Shown here: positions 8,307 through 15,074 of the stretch, in pieces
Position numbering within the stretch: the stretch's first letter is position 1
Layout of the letters: each line of letters starts with the position of its first letter
From: Campylobacter sp.
GTDB lineage: Bacteria; Campylobacterota; Campylobacteria; Campylobacterales; Campylobacteraceae
Direction: 5' to 3'
Assembly: GCA_030532465.1 (NCBI GenBank)
Contig: JAUNLC010000004.1
Coordinates: 1 to 52,125 of the forward strand
Length of the DNA: 52,125 nt
The notes under the pieces: generated by a model
What the model was told of the DNA's origin: nothing
Databases searched by the model: none
The model's input: the letters and a program-made list of their open reading frames with translations, nothing else
Program-made: the position numbers and the translations under genes

Positions 8307-9328
8307 CGTATAACGACAAAAGACTTACTAAATTTGTAGCCGCTGCCGGTTGAGCCGCCAAACTTGACCCGTCGGGTCTAAACAAAAGCATAGGCAAGCT
8401 TGATCTAGCGCATCCGAATTTGCTAACGCGCATCGATACTAACGAGGATGCAAGCGTGTTTAAGATAAGTGATGATTTGGCTTTGGTGCAAACACTTGAC
8501 TTCATCACGCCTGTTGTGGATGATCCCTATCTTTACGGGCAAATTGCGGCTGCAAACTCTCTTAGCGATATCTTTGCCATGGGCGCAAAGGTTATCAATG
8601 CGCTAAATATCGTAGGATTTGACAGCTGCCACTTTGAGCCTGAAGTTTTAAGCGAAATTTTGCAAGGCGGACTTAGCAAGGTAAAAGAGTGCGGCGGTGC
8701 GCTTGTAGGCGGGCATAGTATCACGACTAAGGAGATGTATTACGGTCTTAGCGTAACGGGAGTCGTGCACCCGGACAAATTTTGGGCGAATAATACAGCC
8801 CGCACAGGCGATGTGCTAATCCTAACAAAACCTCTTGGAATGGGCGCGATAAGCACTGCGATAAAGGCCGATATGCTTGATTTAAAACAGATAAAAGAGG
8901 CTGCTAGTTATATGGCTCAGCTAAATTTTTATGGCGTAGATGCTATGAGTGAAATTTGCGTTAGTGCAGCTACCGATATAACAGGATTTGGCTTTTTGGG
9001 GCATTTAAGCGAGATGCTAAGAGATGATATAAGCTTTGAAATTTTCGCCGATAAAGTGCCTATCTTAAACAGTGCAAAAGAGATGGCAAACATGGGTCTT
9101 TTACCTGCGGGAAGCTATAAAAACCGTGAATTTGCAGGCAAATTTATCAGCGGTAAGGAGGCTGATATCTTGCTTTATGACGCTCAAACCTCGGGCGGAC
9201 TTTTGCTTGCCGTTAATGAAAAGCAGGCAAATTTGGCTGTAAAACGGCTAAAAGACGCAGGATATGAGATGAGCTCTGTAGTAGGCATTGTTACGAAAAA
9301 CAACACAAATCAGATAAATTTAGTTTAG
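8303..9328 (+). CDS. selD: Selenophosphate synthetase, itself a selenoprotein
   Basis: SelD makes selenophosphate from selenide and ATP, the donor for Sec-tRNA and selenouridine synthesis. From the ATG at 8303 the frame runs into an in-frame TGA at 8351-8353 and continues to 9328, giving 341 residues with Sec17. This corresponds to catalytic Cys17 of E. coli SelD, and K20 three residues later matches the essential E. coli Lys20. Glycine-rich and Asp-rich ATP/metal motifs follow (the DFITPVVDDPYLYGQIAAAN region, ALVGGHS, TDITGFGFLGH). Calling the gene only from 8420 would lose the catalytic N-terminus. A hairpin follows the UGA. selD is the last gene of the yedF-selD pair. Confidence 0.96.
8351..8378 (+). 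promoter_or_regulatory. UGA(Sec) codon and candidate SECIS in selD
   Basis: After the TGA at 8351-8353, GACCC (8366-8370) and GGGTC (8374-8378) form a GC-rich hairpin with a short GTC loop. If the innermost C:G pair opens, the loop is CGTCG. A GGTCT, like the E. coli apical loop, lies on the 3' side of the stem. The shape differs from the fdhA element, so the exact SelB contact is uncertain. Confidence 0.65.
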
Positions 9329-9374
9329 TATTTAAAGCTAAATTTATCAACTTGCTAAAAACTACTTAAAAATA

Positions 9375-9471
9375 ATGATACTAAAATTCAATATGAAGTT
9401 TATAGGATATATTTTTAGTTTGAAATTTAGACTAAATAGGCTATTAAACGTAATTTTATCTTTAGTATCAT
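9375..9471. repeat. 11-bp inverted repeat in the selD-dba gap
   Basis: ATGATACTAAA (9375-9385) is mirrored perfectly by TTTAGTATCAT (9461-9471), with 75 bases between. The longer form ATCTTTAGTATCA (9458-9470) is the exact reverse complement of TGATACTAAAGAT at 305-317, just before the fdh operon. The 281-base gap between selD and dba is otherwise very AT-rich and holds no gene. The repeat could be a regulator site for dba-dsbI or a weak terminator for selD. Confidence 0.45.
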
Positions 9472-9609
9472 AATATTTAATTATATATCTTATTTTTTAT
9501 ATAAAGAATTATAGTTTAAATTATTTCTAAATTTAAGAAGGATATAAATAAATTTAAAATAAAATCACTCGGTTAATTTATAAATACAGTTTGAAAGGAG
9601 ACAATAAAC

Positions 9610-9777
9610 ATGGAATTGTTGGGATTTTTATTCTTTGCTATTTCGATTTTTATTGCTTGGAAAAAGCCCGAAAAAGAGGGGCTTGCATTTGGTGCATTCG
9701 TGCTTGGAACAGCGGTTTGCTTTATCATGTTCTTTATCGCTAGTTGGCCTTCATTGTTGCCTCATGTGGCGTATTAG
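9610..9777 (+). CDS. dba: Dba-like small membrane protein, partner of DsbI
   Basis: This 55-residue protein has two hydrophobic helices (GFLFFAISIFIAW and the AFVLGTAVCFIMFFIASW region) separated by a charged KKPEKEG turn. It has a strong AAAGGAG ribosome site, and the dsbI ATG follows nine bases after its stop. In C. jejuni the small dba gene precedes and is translationally coupled to dsbI. Size, topology and position match, so I use that name. Its biochemical function is not known. C41, in the second helix, is its only Cys. Confidence 0.8.
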   Translation: MELLGFLFFAISIFIAWKKPEKEGLAFGAFVLGTAVCFIMFFIASWPSLLPHVAY

Positions 9778-9786
9778 GAGGCAAAA

Positions 9787-11337
9787 ATGGGATTTTTTAA
9801 CGAGAAAAATTTTAATGTCTTTATGACTACCGCCGTTTTACTAGTGCTAACCATACCCGTAGGTATAGCAAACGTCTATTTGGGTTATATCGTAGGCGAG
9901 GGGCCTTGCACGCTTTGCTGGTGGGAGCGAATGGGTATGGTAGTAGTGGGAGTTGGCGGAATACTTATACTTAGATACGGACTTAAGGCTAGATATGTAG
10001 CCGCTATTTTATTTGCCGCGGCATACGGTCTTTTTATGACGATTCGCCACTCAAGCGGTATCGTTTGGAGAGATATCGGAACAGGTTATGGCGGTGATAT
10101 CTTCGGTGCTCATACTTACACTTGGGGTGTTTTGGTTTATTGGATCGTAGTCGTGGCTATGGGTCTTTTTATGCTTTTTGCTAAAGATAAGGTTGTAGCC
10201 GAAGATCTTTCAAGAAAAGAAACGCGCATAAAACCGCTTTCTAAATACTCAAGCGCTGTCATAGCTCTTAGTCTTCTTGTGGTGCTTTCAAATGCGGTTC
10301 AAGCTCTTATTTCGGCGGGTTATCCTCCATATAGCGGTAAAGGAAGCCCTGAAAGAATCGGCTTAAACAACACTTGGACAACTTCGGTTTGGACAAGGCT
10401 TGAAAAGCCTTTTTCATTTACCGGAGCAAATGTAGTTGAAACTCCTTTTATAGCAAGCGAACCTAAAGAAAAGAGTATAAAATTTAATCCAAACGCAAAG
10501 GACGGTGCATTTGTTGATGTTAAGCCTGCGATTGCGGTTAAAAATAGCTTCCCTCTTCCTTTTGAAGCCAAAGGAATTTTTGGTAAAGGCGCAGCTTCAG
10601 GGCTTGCTTATGACGCTAAAACCGATACTTTCGGTATCTCAAACACTGCGGGTGGAGTTTATTTTACGGATGGAAATTTTAAAGTAACACAACATGCCAT
10701 CATAGACACTCCAAACGGCAGAAACTTTAAAAAGCCGGTTGCTTCGACATTTATTAACGGAATGCTTGTAACCACGGGTTTTAACAAGACCTATTTCGCC
10801 GTTAAGCGCGTGGAAAAAGATAAGATAGATGCTTATAAAGAGTGGGTTTATATGCGCGAAACTTCAGGCGGACTTGAGGTGCCTTGGGGCCATTTGCGCA
10901 ACATTATGCTAACGATTAGAGCCAAAAAACAATATGTATTAACGCTTGCAAACGATCAAAATAGCAACTTTATGTATTCTATCTCCGTGCCAAACGAGCG
11001 CGTTAAAGGTTCAATCCTGATAAAAATGGATACGAGGGATAATCTTTTAAGCGGCGAGAGTATCATCACTTCGGCACTGCCTCTTAAAGAAAAACGCGAT
11101 ATTAAGGATTACTATGTAACTGCGGGTGACATCATGGATGGTAAATTTTTGGCGTATTCTAAAAACTACAACACTCTGCTTGTGATCGATCTTACAAGCG
11201 CAAAGATAATTGACGCTTACGAGATGCCTAGAATCGGCGATATCTCAGGACTTGCGATAAAAGGCGACAGTCTATTTACTCTTACTCACAAAGACGGCAA
11301 AGTAGATGTAGTCGAGCTTGACAATCCTTTGATATAA
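9787..11337 (+). CDS. dsbI: DsbI, DsbB-like disulfide oxidoreductase with C-terminal periplasmic domain
   Basis: The N-terminal ~180 residues are a DsbB-like membrane domain with about five helices and the redox motif C41-T-L-C44 followed by WWERMG. It reoxidises a periplasmic DsbA-type partner using quinone. Residues about 200-516 form a soluble periplasmic region with repeated beta-strand segments, consistent with the beta-propeller described for Campylobacter DsbI. C41 and C44 are the only Cys in the whole protein; the second Cys pair of classical DsbB is absent. It is co-transcribed with dba and followed by a perfect 12-bp terminator hairpin. Confidence 0.92.
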   Translation: MGFFNEKNFNVFMTTAVLLVLTIPVGIANVYLGYIVGEGPCTLCWWERMGMVVVGVGGILILRYGLKARYVAAILFAAAYGLFMTIRHSSGIVWRDIGTGYGGDIFGAHTYTWGVLVYWIVVVAMGLFMLFAKDKVVAEDLSRKETRIKPLSKYSSAVIALSLLVVLSNAVQALISAGYPPYSGKGSPERIGLNNTWTTSVWTRLEKPFSFTGANVVETPFIASEPKEKSIKFNPNAKDGAFVDVKPAIAVKNSFPLPFEAKGIFGKGAASGLAYDAKTDTFGISNTAGGVYFTDGNFKVTQHAIIDTPNGRNFKKPVASTFINGMLVTTGFNKTYFAVKRVEKDKIDAYKEWVYMRETSGGLEVPWGHLRNIMLTIRAKKQYVLTLANDQNSNFMYSISVPNERVKGSILIKMDTRDNLLSGESIITSALPLKEKRDIKDYYVTAGDIMDGKFLAYSKNYNTLLVIDLTSAKIIDAYEMPRIGDISGLAIKGDSLFTLTHKDGKVDVVELDNPLI

Positions 11338-11341
11338 ATTC

Positions 11342-11370
11342 AAATTTTGGGTGGTCTACACCCAAAATTT
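11342..11370 (+). terminator. Terminator hairpin after dsbI
   Basis: AAATTTTGGGTG (11342-11353) and CACCCAAAATTT (11359-11370) form a perfect 12-bp stem with a 5-base loop, four bases after the dsbI stop. Its A/T flanks and GC core fit an intrinsic terminator, possibly in both directions. Confidence 0.75.
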
Positions 11371-11470
11371 ATGCTAAATTCCAAACTACAAATTTATATT
11401 CGCTATATTGAATTTAATAAGAATTTATTAAATATTTATTTTTATTGTTTAAGCATTGTTAAATAACCAT

Positions 11471-11476
11471 TATAAT
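11471..11476 (+). promoter_or_regulatory. -10 box for the DUF883-type gene set
   Basis: A perfect TATAAT about 60 bases before the first gene, downstream of the dsbI terminator. The upstream bases are AT-rich with TTGTTT and TTGTTA runs but no convincing -35 box. Confidence 0.5.
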
Positions 11477-11536
11477 GAAAATGTTGCTTTAATACGATCG
11501 TTATGAGAAAGCAAAATTTACTTAAAAGGATGCAAA

Positions 11537-11836
11537 ATGGCTGCACAAGATTTAAATTTAGAGAGTTTAAAAAAGGATATTGATTCGTTAAAATCGGATT
11601 TAAAAGATATAGTTAAGTCTATAAAAGATATCGGAGCTAAGCAAATTGAAGCCGGTAAAGATAAAATTTTAGATCACTTAGATACCGAAGAGATCAAAAA
11701 ATACATCGACGAACTTAAGGCTAAAGGAAAAGACGGCATAGAAACCGTAAATGACACCATCAAAGAAGATCCTATCAAAAGTGTCGCTATAGCCGCAGGC
11801 GTAGGCTTCTTGCTAGCTTGGATTCTTAAAAAATAA
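11537..11836 (+). CDS. ElaB/YqjD-like (DUF883) membrane-anchored protein
   Basis: This 99-residue protein has a long charged helical region (about 1-75, rich in Lys, Asp and Glu, probably coiled coil) and one C-terminal membrane helix (VAIAAGVGFLLAWILKK). This is the layout of E. coli ElaB and YqjD, inner-membrane proteins reported to bind ribosomes in stationary phase. It begins a three-gene set with small membrane proteins, like E. coli yqjD-yqjE-yqjK. Its stop shares a base with the next start (TAATG). The family call rests on layout; a ribosome-related role is transferred from E. coli and uncertain. Confidence 0.7.
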   Translation: MAAQDLNLESLKKDIDSLKSDLKDIVKSIKDIGAKQIEAGKDKILDHLDTEEIKKYIDELKAKGKDGIETVNDTIKEDPIKSVAIAAGVGFLLAWILKK

Positions 11837-12111
11837 TGGCAAGCATATCCGAATTTCTAGTCTCGGTAGTAGAGTTAGTAGAAGCTCAAGCAGATGATAT
11901 CAGGCGCTCTTTTTTCCAAAGCGCCGATAGCTTTTTGATACTTGTGGTGGCGCACATTTTGGCGATAATAGGATTTGTATTTTTTCTAATAGGACTAAAT
12001 ACGCTTCTTGTTTCACTACTTAACGAAGTCGCCGGGTATCTCATCACCGCTTTTATAGCTTTTGTTTCGGCATTTATATTTTATAGGGTTGCGCTGTGGA
12101 AAACCAAATGA
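11836..12111 (+). CDS. YqjE-like small membrane protein (phage-holin superfamily type)
   Basis: The 91 residues form an N-terminal amphipathic helix (about 1-30) and two strong membrane helices (LILVVAHILAIIGFVFFLIG and AGYLITAFIAFVSAFIFY). This matches YqjE-type proteins that follow DUF883 genes. It overlaps the upstream stop by one base and the next gene by four bases (ATGA) if that gene starts at 12108. Function is unknown; it may hold or partner the DUF883 protein in the inner membrane. Confidence 0.65.
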   Translation: MASISEFLVSVVELVEAQADDIRRSFFQSADSFLILVVAHILAIIGFVFFLIGLNTLLVSLLNEVAGYLITAFIAFVSAFIFYRVALWKTK

Positions 12112-12338
12112 CAAGAGAAAAGTTAAGCACGGTCATATCTATGCTTGAAGGAAGAGATAAAAATAAAAAGCGTTTAAGGCTTGAAGAGGCGAAGCTTAGA
12201 CTGCTTTTAAACGATCCGGGCTTTGATGTCTCAAGCGAGCTTAAATTTATAAACCAAGGCAGGATTAGCGACGCTTTGATAAGTTTTATAGATAGAAATT
12301 TGATTATGCCTGCCTTGATAAAACTTTTTAAAAGATAG
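12108..12338 (+). CDS. Small basic protein at the end of the DUF883-type set
   Basis: This 76-residue, Lys/Arg-rich helical protein has no signal or long membrane helix, though the C-terminus (LIMPALIKLFKR) is hydrophobic and basic and may touch the membrane. I start it at the ATG overlapping the upstream stop (ATGA). A GTG at 12096 in the same frame would add four residues. Its position corresponds to yqjK in E. coli, but sequence likeness is not obvious. Function is unknown. Confidence 0.6.
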   Translation: MTREKLSTVISMLEGRDKNKKRLRLEEAKLRLLLNDPGFDVSSELKFINQGRISDALISFIDRNLIMPALIKLFKR

Positions 12339-12374
12339 TTGCCCGCATAAATTTACTAAAATAAAGGAGACTTT

Positions 12375-13022
12375 ATGGACGTTTTAGAGAGCAAGGATTA
12401 TTTGGAGATCATAAATTTTCGCCACGCTTGTAAAATTTTTGATGAAAATAAAAAGATCAGAAAGGCTGACTTTGAGTTTATCTTAGAGGCAGGCAGGCTC
12501 AGCCCAAGCTCTCTTGGACTTGAGCAGTGGGACTTTCTTGTCGTGCAAAACAAATCTTTGCGCGAGAGGATCAAAGATAAAGCTTGGGGTCAAATTCAAA
12601 TAACCACATGCTCTCACCTTGTGGTAGTGCTTGCTAAGATCGCCGAGCTAAAAAGCGGTAGCGAGTATATCGATAAGATGATCGATCGTTTTCCTTTTAA
12701 TTCTCACGAGGAGCGTGCGGCTAAAGAGGAGTTTTATAAGATCAAACTAGCCCAAAAGCTTCAAGATGACGATGAGCGAATTTTCCAGTGGGCGCATGAG
12801 CAGTGTTTGTTTGCTGCGTTAAATATTATGAATGCAGCCGCCAGCCTTGGCATAGATAGCTGCCCGATGGAGGGCTTTGAGCGCGAAGAGGTGGGGGAAA
12901 TTTTAGGCATTGACCCGCTTAAACACCGCGTAGCTATCATTGTGCCTTTTGGCTACAGACTAAATCCACAACCGCCGAAATTTCGCCGCGAAAAGAGCGA
13001 TGTCGTAAAGTGGATAGAGTAA
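12375..13022 (+). CDS. RdxA-like nitroreductase family oxidoreductase, copy 1
   Basis: This is a 215-residue flavoprotein of the nitroreductase fold, using FMN and NAD(P)H. Diagnostic segments are RHACKIFDENKKI near the N-terminus, the FMN-binding ARLSPSS-type motif (GRLSPSSLGLEQWDF), and the C-terminal GIDSCPMEGF and IVPFGYR motifs. The closest named relatives are Helicobacter and Campylobacter RdxA, oxygen-insensitive enzymes known for activating metronidazole. A ribosome site (AAGGAG) lies just upstream. It stands as a tandem pair with the next gene, sharing a near-identical 77-base 3' end. The natural substrate is unknown. Confidence 0.85.
   Translation: MDVLESKDYLEIINFRHACKIFDENKKIRKADFEFILEAGRLSPSSLGLEQWDFLVVQNKSLRERIKDKAWGQIQITTCSHLVVVLAKIAELKSGSEYIDKMIDRFPFNSHEERAAKEEFYKIKLAQKLQDDDERIFQWAHEQCLFAALNIMNAAASLGIDSCPMEGFEREEVGEILGIDPLKHRVAIIVPFGYRLNPQPPKFRREKSDVVKWIE
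12945..13021 (+). repeat. 77-bp direct repeat, copy 1 (3' end of nitroreductase 1)
   Basis: These bases match 13659-13735 at 76 of 77 positions; the only difference is A versus G in GTCGTAA[A/G]GTGG. A second identical 29-base block is at 12837-12865 and 13551-13579. The rest of the two genes is much more diverged, suggesting gene conversion of these parts. Confidence 0.9.
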
Positions 13023-13054
13023 AACGATATTGTCACTTCCAAGTATATTTAACC

Positions 13055-13060
13055 TATAAT
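13055..13060 (+). promoter_or_regulatory. -10 box for nitroreductase copy 2
   Basis: A perfect TATAAT in the 84-base gap between the two nitroreductase genes, about 47 bases before the second ATG. It suggests the second copy can be transcribed alone. Confidence 0.5.
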
Positions 13061-13106
13061 TAAGACTGTTTTTGTATTATTTTTCAAAATTTACAAAGGA
13101 GTCGAT

Positions 13107-13736
13107 ATGGATTTTTTAGAAGCGATGAGATTTCGTCACGCCTGCAAAATTTTTGATGAAAACAAAAAAATAAGCGAACAAGACTTTGATTTTATACTGG
13201 AAGCGGGCAGGCTTAGCCCTAGTTCAACCGGTCTTGAGCAGTGGGACTTTTGGGTAGTTCAAAATAGTAAGTTAAGGCAAGATATTCGCAAAGTTTCTTG
13301 GAATCAAATTCAAATCACTTCATGCTCTCACTTGCTTGTTATATTGGCAAAAATTTCAGAAGTAAAGCCAATTAGCGAATACATTAAAAAAATGATTAAA
13401 AGGCGCGACGACAAGGATGTTGAGGCGATAGCTCAAAGAGAGAAATTCTACCAAGAATTTTTAACTGCAAATTTTAAAAACGACGACGAGCTGACATATC
13501 ATTGGTCAAGTAAGCAGTCTTATATAGCTGCTGCAAATATGATGACGGCGGCCGCCAGCCTTGGCATAGATAGCTGCCCTATCGAAGGCTTTGATGCAGA
13601 TGCTCTAAATAAAACTTTGGAACTTGATATAAGCAAACAGCGTGTAGCTTTGATGATTCCTTTTGGCTACAGACTAAATCCACAACCGCCGAAATTTCGC
13701 CGCGAAAAGAGCGATGTCGTAAGGTGGATAGAGTAG
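13107..13736 (+). CDS. RdxA-like nitroreductase family oxidoreductase, copy 2
   Basis: This 209-residue paralog of the preceding gene has the same motifs (RHACKIFDENKKI, GRLSPSSTGLEQWDF, GIDSCPIEGF, MIPFGYR). It differs through the middle third (about residues 70-150), the region that often shapes the active-site entrance in this family, so the two enzymes may have different substrates. Its own -10 box and AAGGAG site suggest separate control. A hairpin region follows and separates it from the convergent peroxiredoxin gene. Confidence 0.85.
   Translation: MDFLEAMRFRHACKIFDENKKISEQDFDFILEAGRLSPSSTGLEQWDFWVVQNSKLRQDIRKVSWNQIQITSCSHLLVILAKISEVKPISEYIKKMIKRRDDKDVEAIAQREKFYQEFLTANFKNDDELTYHWSSKQSYIAAANMMTAAASLGIDSCPIEGFDADALNKTLELDISKQRVALMIPFGYRLNPQPPKFRREKSDVVRWIE
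13659..13735 (+). repeat. 77-bp direct repeat, copy 2 (3' end of nitroreductase 2)
   Basis: Second copy of the repeat at 12945-13021 (76 of 77 identical). It encodes the last 25 residues, identical in both proteins except one Lys/Arg exchange. Confidence 0.9.
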
Positions 13737-13741
13737 ATTGC

Positions 13742-13844
13742 ACTCTTGCTTTAAAATTTACTATCTTTATTTGTAGCGCAAATATTAAAATGCGCTACAG
13801 CAATCAAATTTAGATATTGTGCTTTAGTGTATTAAAGCGAGAGT
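13742..13844. repeat. Nested inverted repeats between convergent genes
   Basis: Outer arms ACTCTTGCTTTAA (13742-13754) and TTAAAGCGAGAGT (13832-13844) pair over 13 bases with one G:U. Inside them is the perfect 9-bp hairpin at 13772-13799. The whole 103-base unit fills the gap between two convergent genes. It may be a bidirectional terminator, a structured RNA, or a remnant of a small inverted-repeat element. No target-site duplication is visible. Confidence 0.5.
13772..13799. terminator. Bidirectional terminator hairpin
   Basis: TGTAGCGCA (13772-13780) and TGCGCTACA (13791-13799) form a perfect 9-bp stem around a 10-base A/T loop. It lies between the ends of nitroreductase 2 (+) and the peroxiredoxin gene (-). 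Confidence 0.6.
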
Positions 13845-13853
13845 CGTGTAAAT

Positions 13854-14330
13854 TTATGAAATTTTGCCGATAAACTCAAGCACGTTTTTAACATCTTCTT
13901 CGGGATTTTCGATGCGATCAAATCTTTTTAAAATTTCACCGTCTTTTATGATGAGAGTTTGACGGTGATAAAATTTCTTTCCGTCGCCCGTGCTAAAAGT
14001 TTGTAAATTCAGTTTTTCTGCAAGCTCGAAATTTTCATCGCTAAAAAAGCTAAAATTTACTCCTAAAACCTCTTTAAACTCTTTAGTTTTTTCTACGCTT
14101 AAGGCCCCGATTGCAATAACTTCAAAGCCGAATTTATTTACTTCGCTAAGATTGGTCTCATAGGCTTTGCATTGATTCGTGCATCCCGTTAAGCCCTTGG
14201 TTTGTTTTAGCTCTTGGGGCAAAAATTTCCCGCTCTCGCCCATCTTTGGATAGATGACTAAAACGCAGTTTTTACCCTCTATAAATTTCATAAAATCAAC
14301 CGAGTTGCCATTTATATCTTTTACAGCCAT
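13854..14330 (-). CDS. Peroxiredoxin of the Bcp/AhpC-TSA superfamily
   Basis: This 158-residue thioredoxin-fold protein has the motif GLTGC50-TNQC54, matching the TPGCTxxxC pattern in which the peroxidatic Cys and a resolving Cys are four residues apart, as in Bcp. It differs from a standard Bcp by a longer segment before the motif (YPKMGESGKFLPQELKQTK). The segment KKFYHRQTLIIKDG resembles the strand that carries the family's conserved Arg. It would reduce peroxides in the cytoplasm using thioredoxin. It is transcribed alone, leftward, with a good AAGGAG site, and converges on the nitroreductases. Confidence 0.8.
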   Translation of the reverse strand: MAVKDINGNSVDFMKFIEGKNCVLVIYPKMGESGKFLPQELKQTKGLTGCTNQCKAYETNLSEVNKFGFEVIAIGALSVEKTKEFKEVLGVNFSFFSDENFELAEKLNLQTFSTGDGKKFYHRQTLIIKDGEILKRFDRIENPEEDVKNVLEFIGKIS

Positions 14331-14393
14331 TTTATCTCCTTCTTAAAATTTTATGATTTTAGCCAACAATGGCATAAAAGAGGATAAATAAAG

Positions 14394-15074
14394 CTAGGCT
14401 TTTTTCTGTTTGGCGTTAAAGAAATAGACTAAAAATAGCACTACAAAGCTAATTATCAGCATGAGTGCCGAATACACATGCGCTTTTGTGTAGTCCATTA
14501 GCTCCACCGCTTCATAAATCGCGATACTTGCAACCTTTGTTCTATCCCCTACGCTTCCTCCGATCATAAGCACTACGCCAAATTCGCCCAAAGTGTGGGC
14601 AAAGCTAACGATAAGCGCAGTTAAAAGCGAAGGCTTAATGTTTGGCAATGCAACTAAAAACATGGTAGCCCATTTGCCTTTGCCTAGTGAATAGCTGGCT
14701 TCAAAAAGACTCTTTGGCAGGCTTGAAAACCCCGCTTGTAAAGGCTGAAACATGAAAGGAAGCGAGTATATGCAGCTTGCTATGACAAGGCCCGAGAAGT
14801 TAAAAACCAAGCGCACGTCAAAGGTCTCTTCCATAAATTTACCAAAAAAGTTATACGGAGAGAGAAATACAAGCATATAAAAACCAAGCACCGATGGGGG
14901 TAAAACAAGAGGAAGAGCGACTATGGATTCGATGATCGGTTTTCCTTTGAAATTTGACCTGCTTAGCCAATACGCAATCGGCAGGGTCGCAAAAAACAGT
15001 ATAATCGTCGTTATAAAAGCAAGTTTAAGCGATAGATAAAAAGGCGTAAAATCAATACTTGATATGTCAAACAC
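14394..15074 (-). CDS. modB: Molybdate ABC transporter permease
   Basis: This 226-residue inner-membrane protein has about five to six helices and the permease coupling motif EASYSLGKGKWATMFLVALP (near residues 130-150), which contacts the ATPase. It forms the channel for molybdate with ModC. It is the last gene of the leftward mod operon and overlaps modC by eight bases. The operon feeds the formate dehydrogenase and other molybdoenzymes. Confidence 0.93.
   Translation of the reverse strand: MFDISSIDFTPFYLSLKLAFITTIILFFATLPIAYWLSRSNFKGKPIIESIVALPLVLPPSVLGFYMLVFLSPYNFFGKFMEETFDVRLVFNFSGLVIASCIYSLPFMFQPLQAGFSSLPKSLFEASYSLGKGKWATMFLVALPNIKPSLLTALIVSFAHTLGEFGVVLMIGGSVGDRTKVASIAIYEAVELMDYTKAHVYSALMLIISFVVLFLVYFFNAKQKKA

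Noticed and set aside
8303-9328. selD starting at 8420 or being frame-broken near 8351
   Set aside because: The reading frame from the coupled ATG is intact apart from one TGA at the catalytic position, and Lys20 follows in register.
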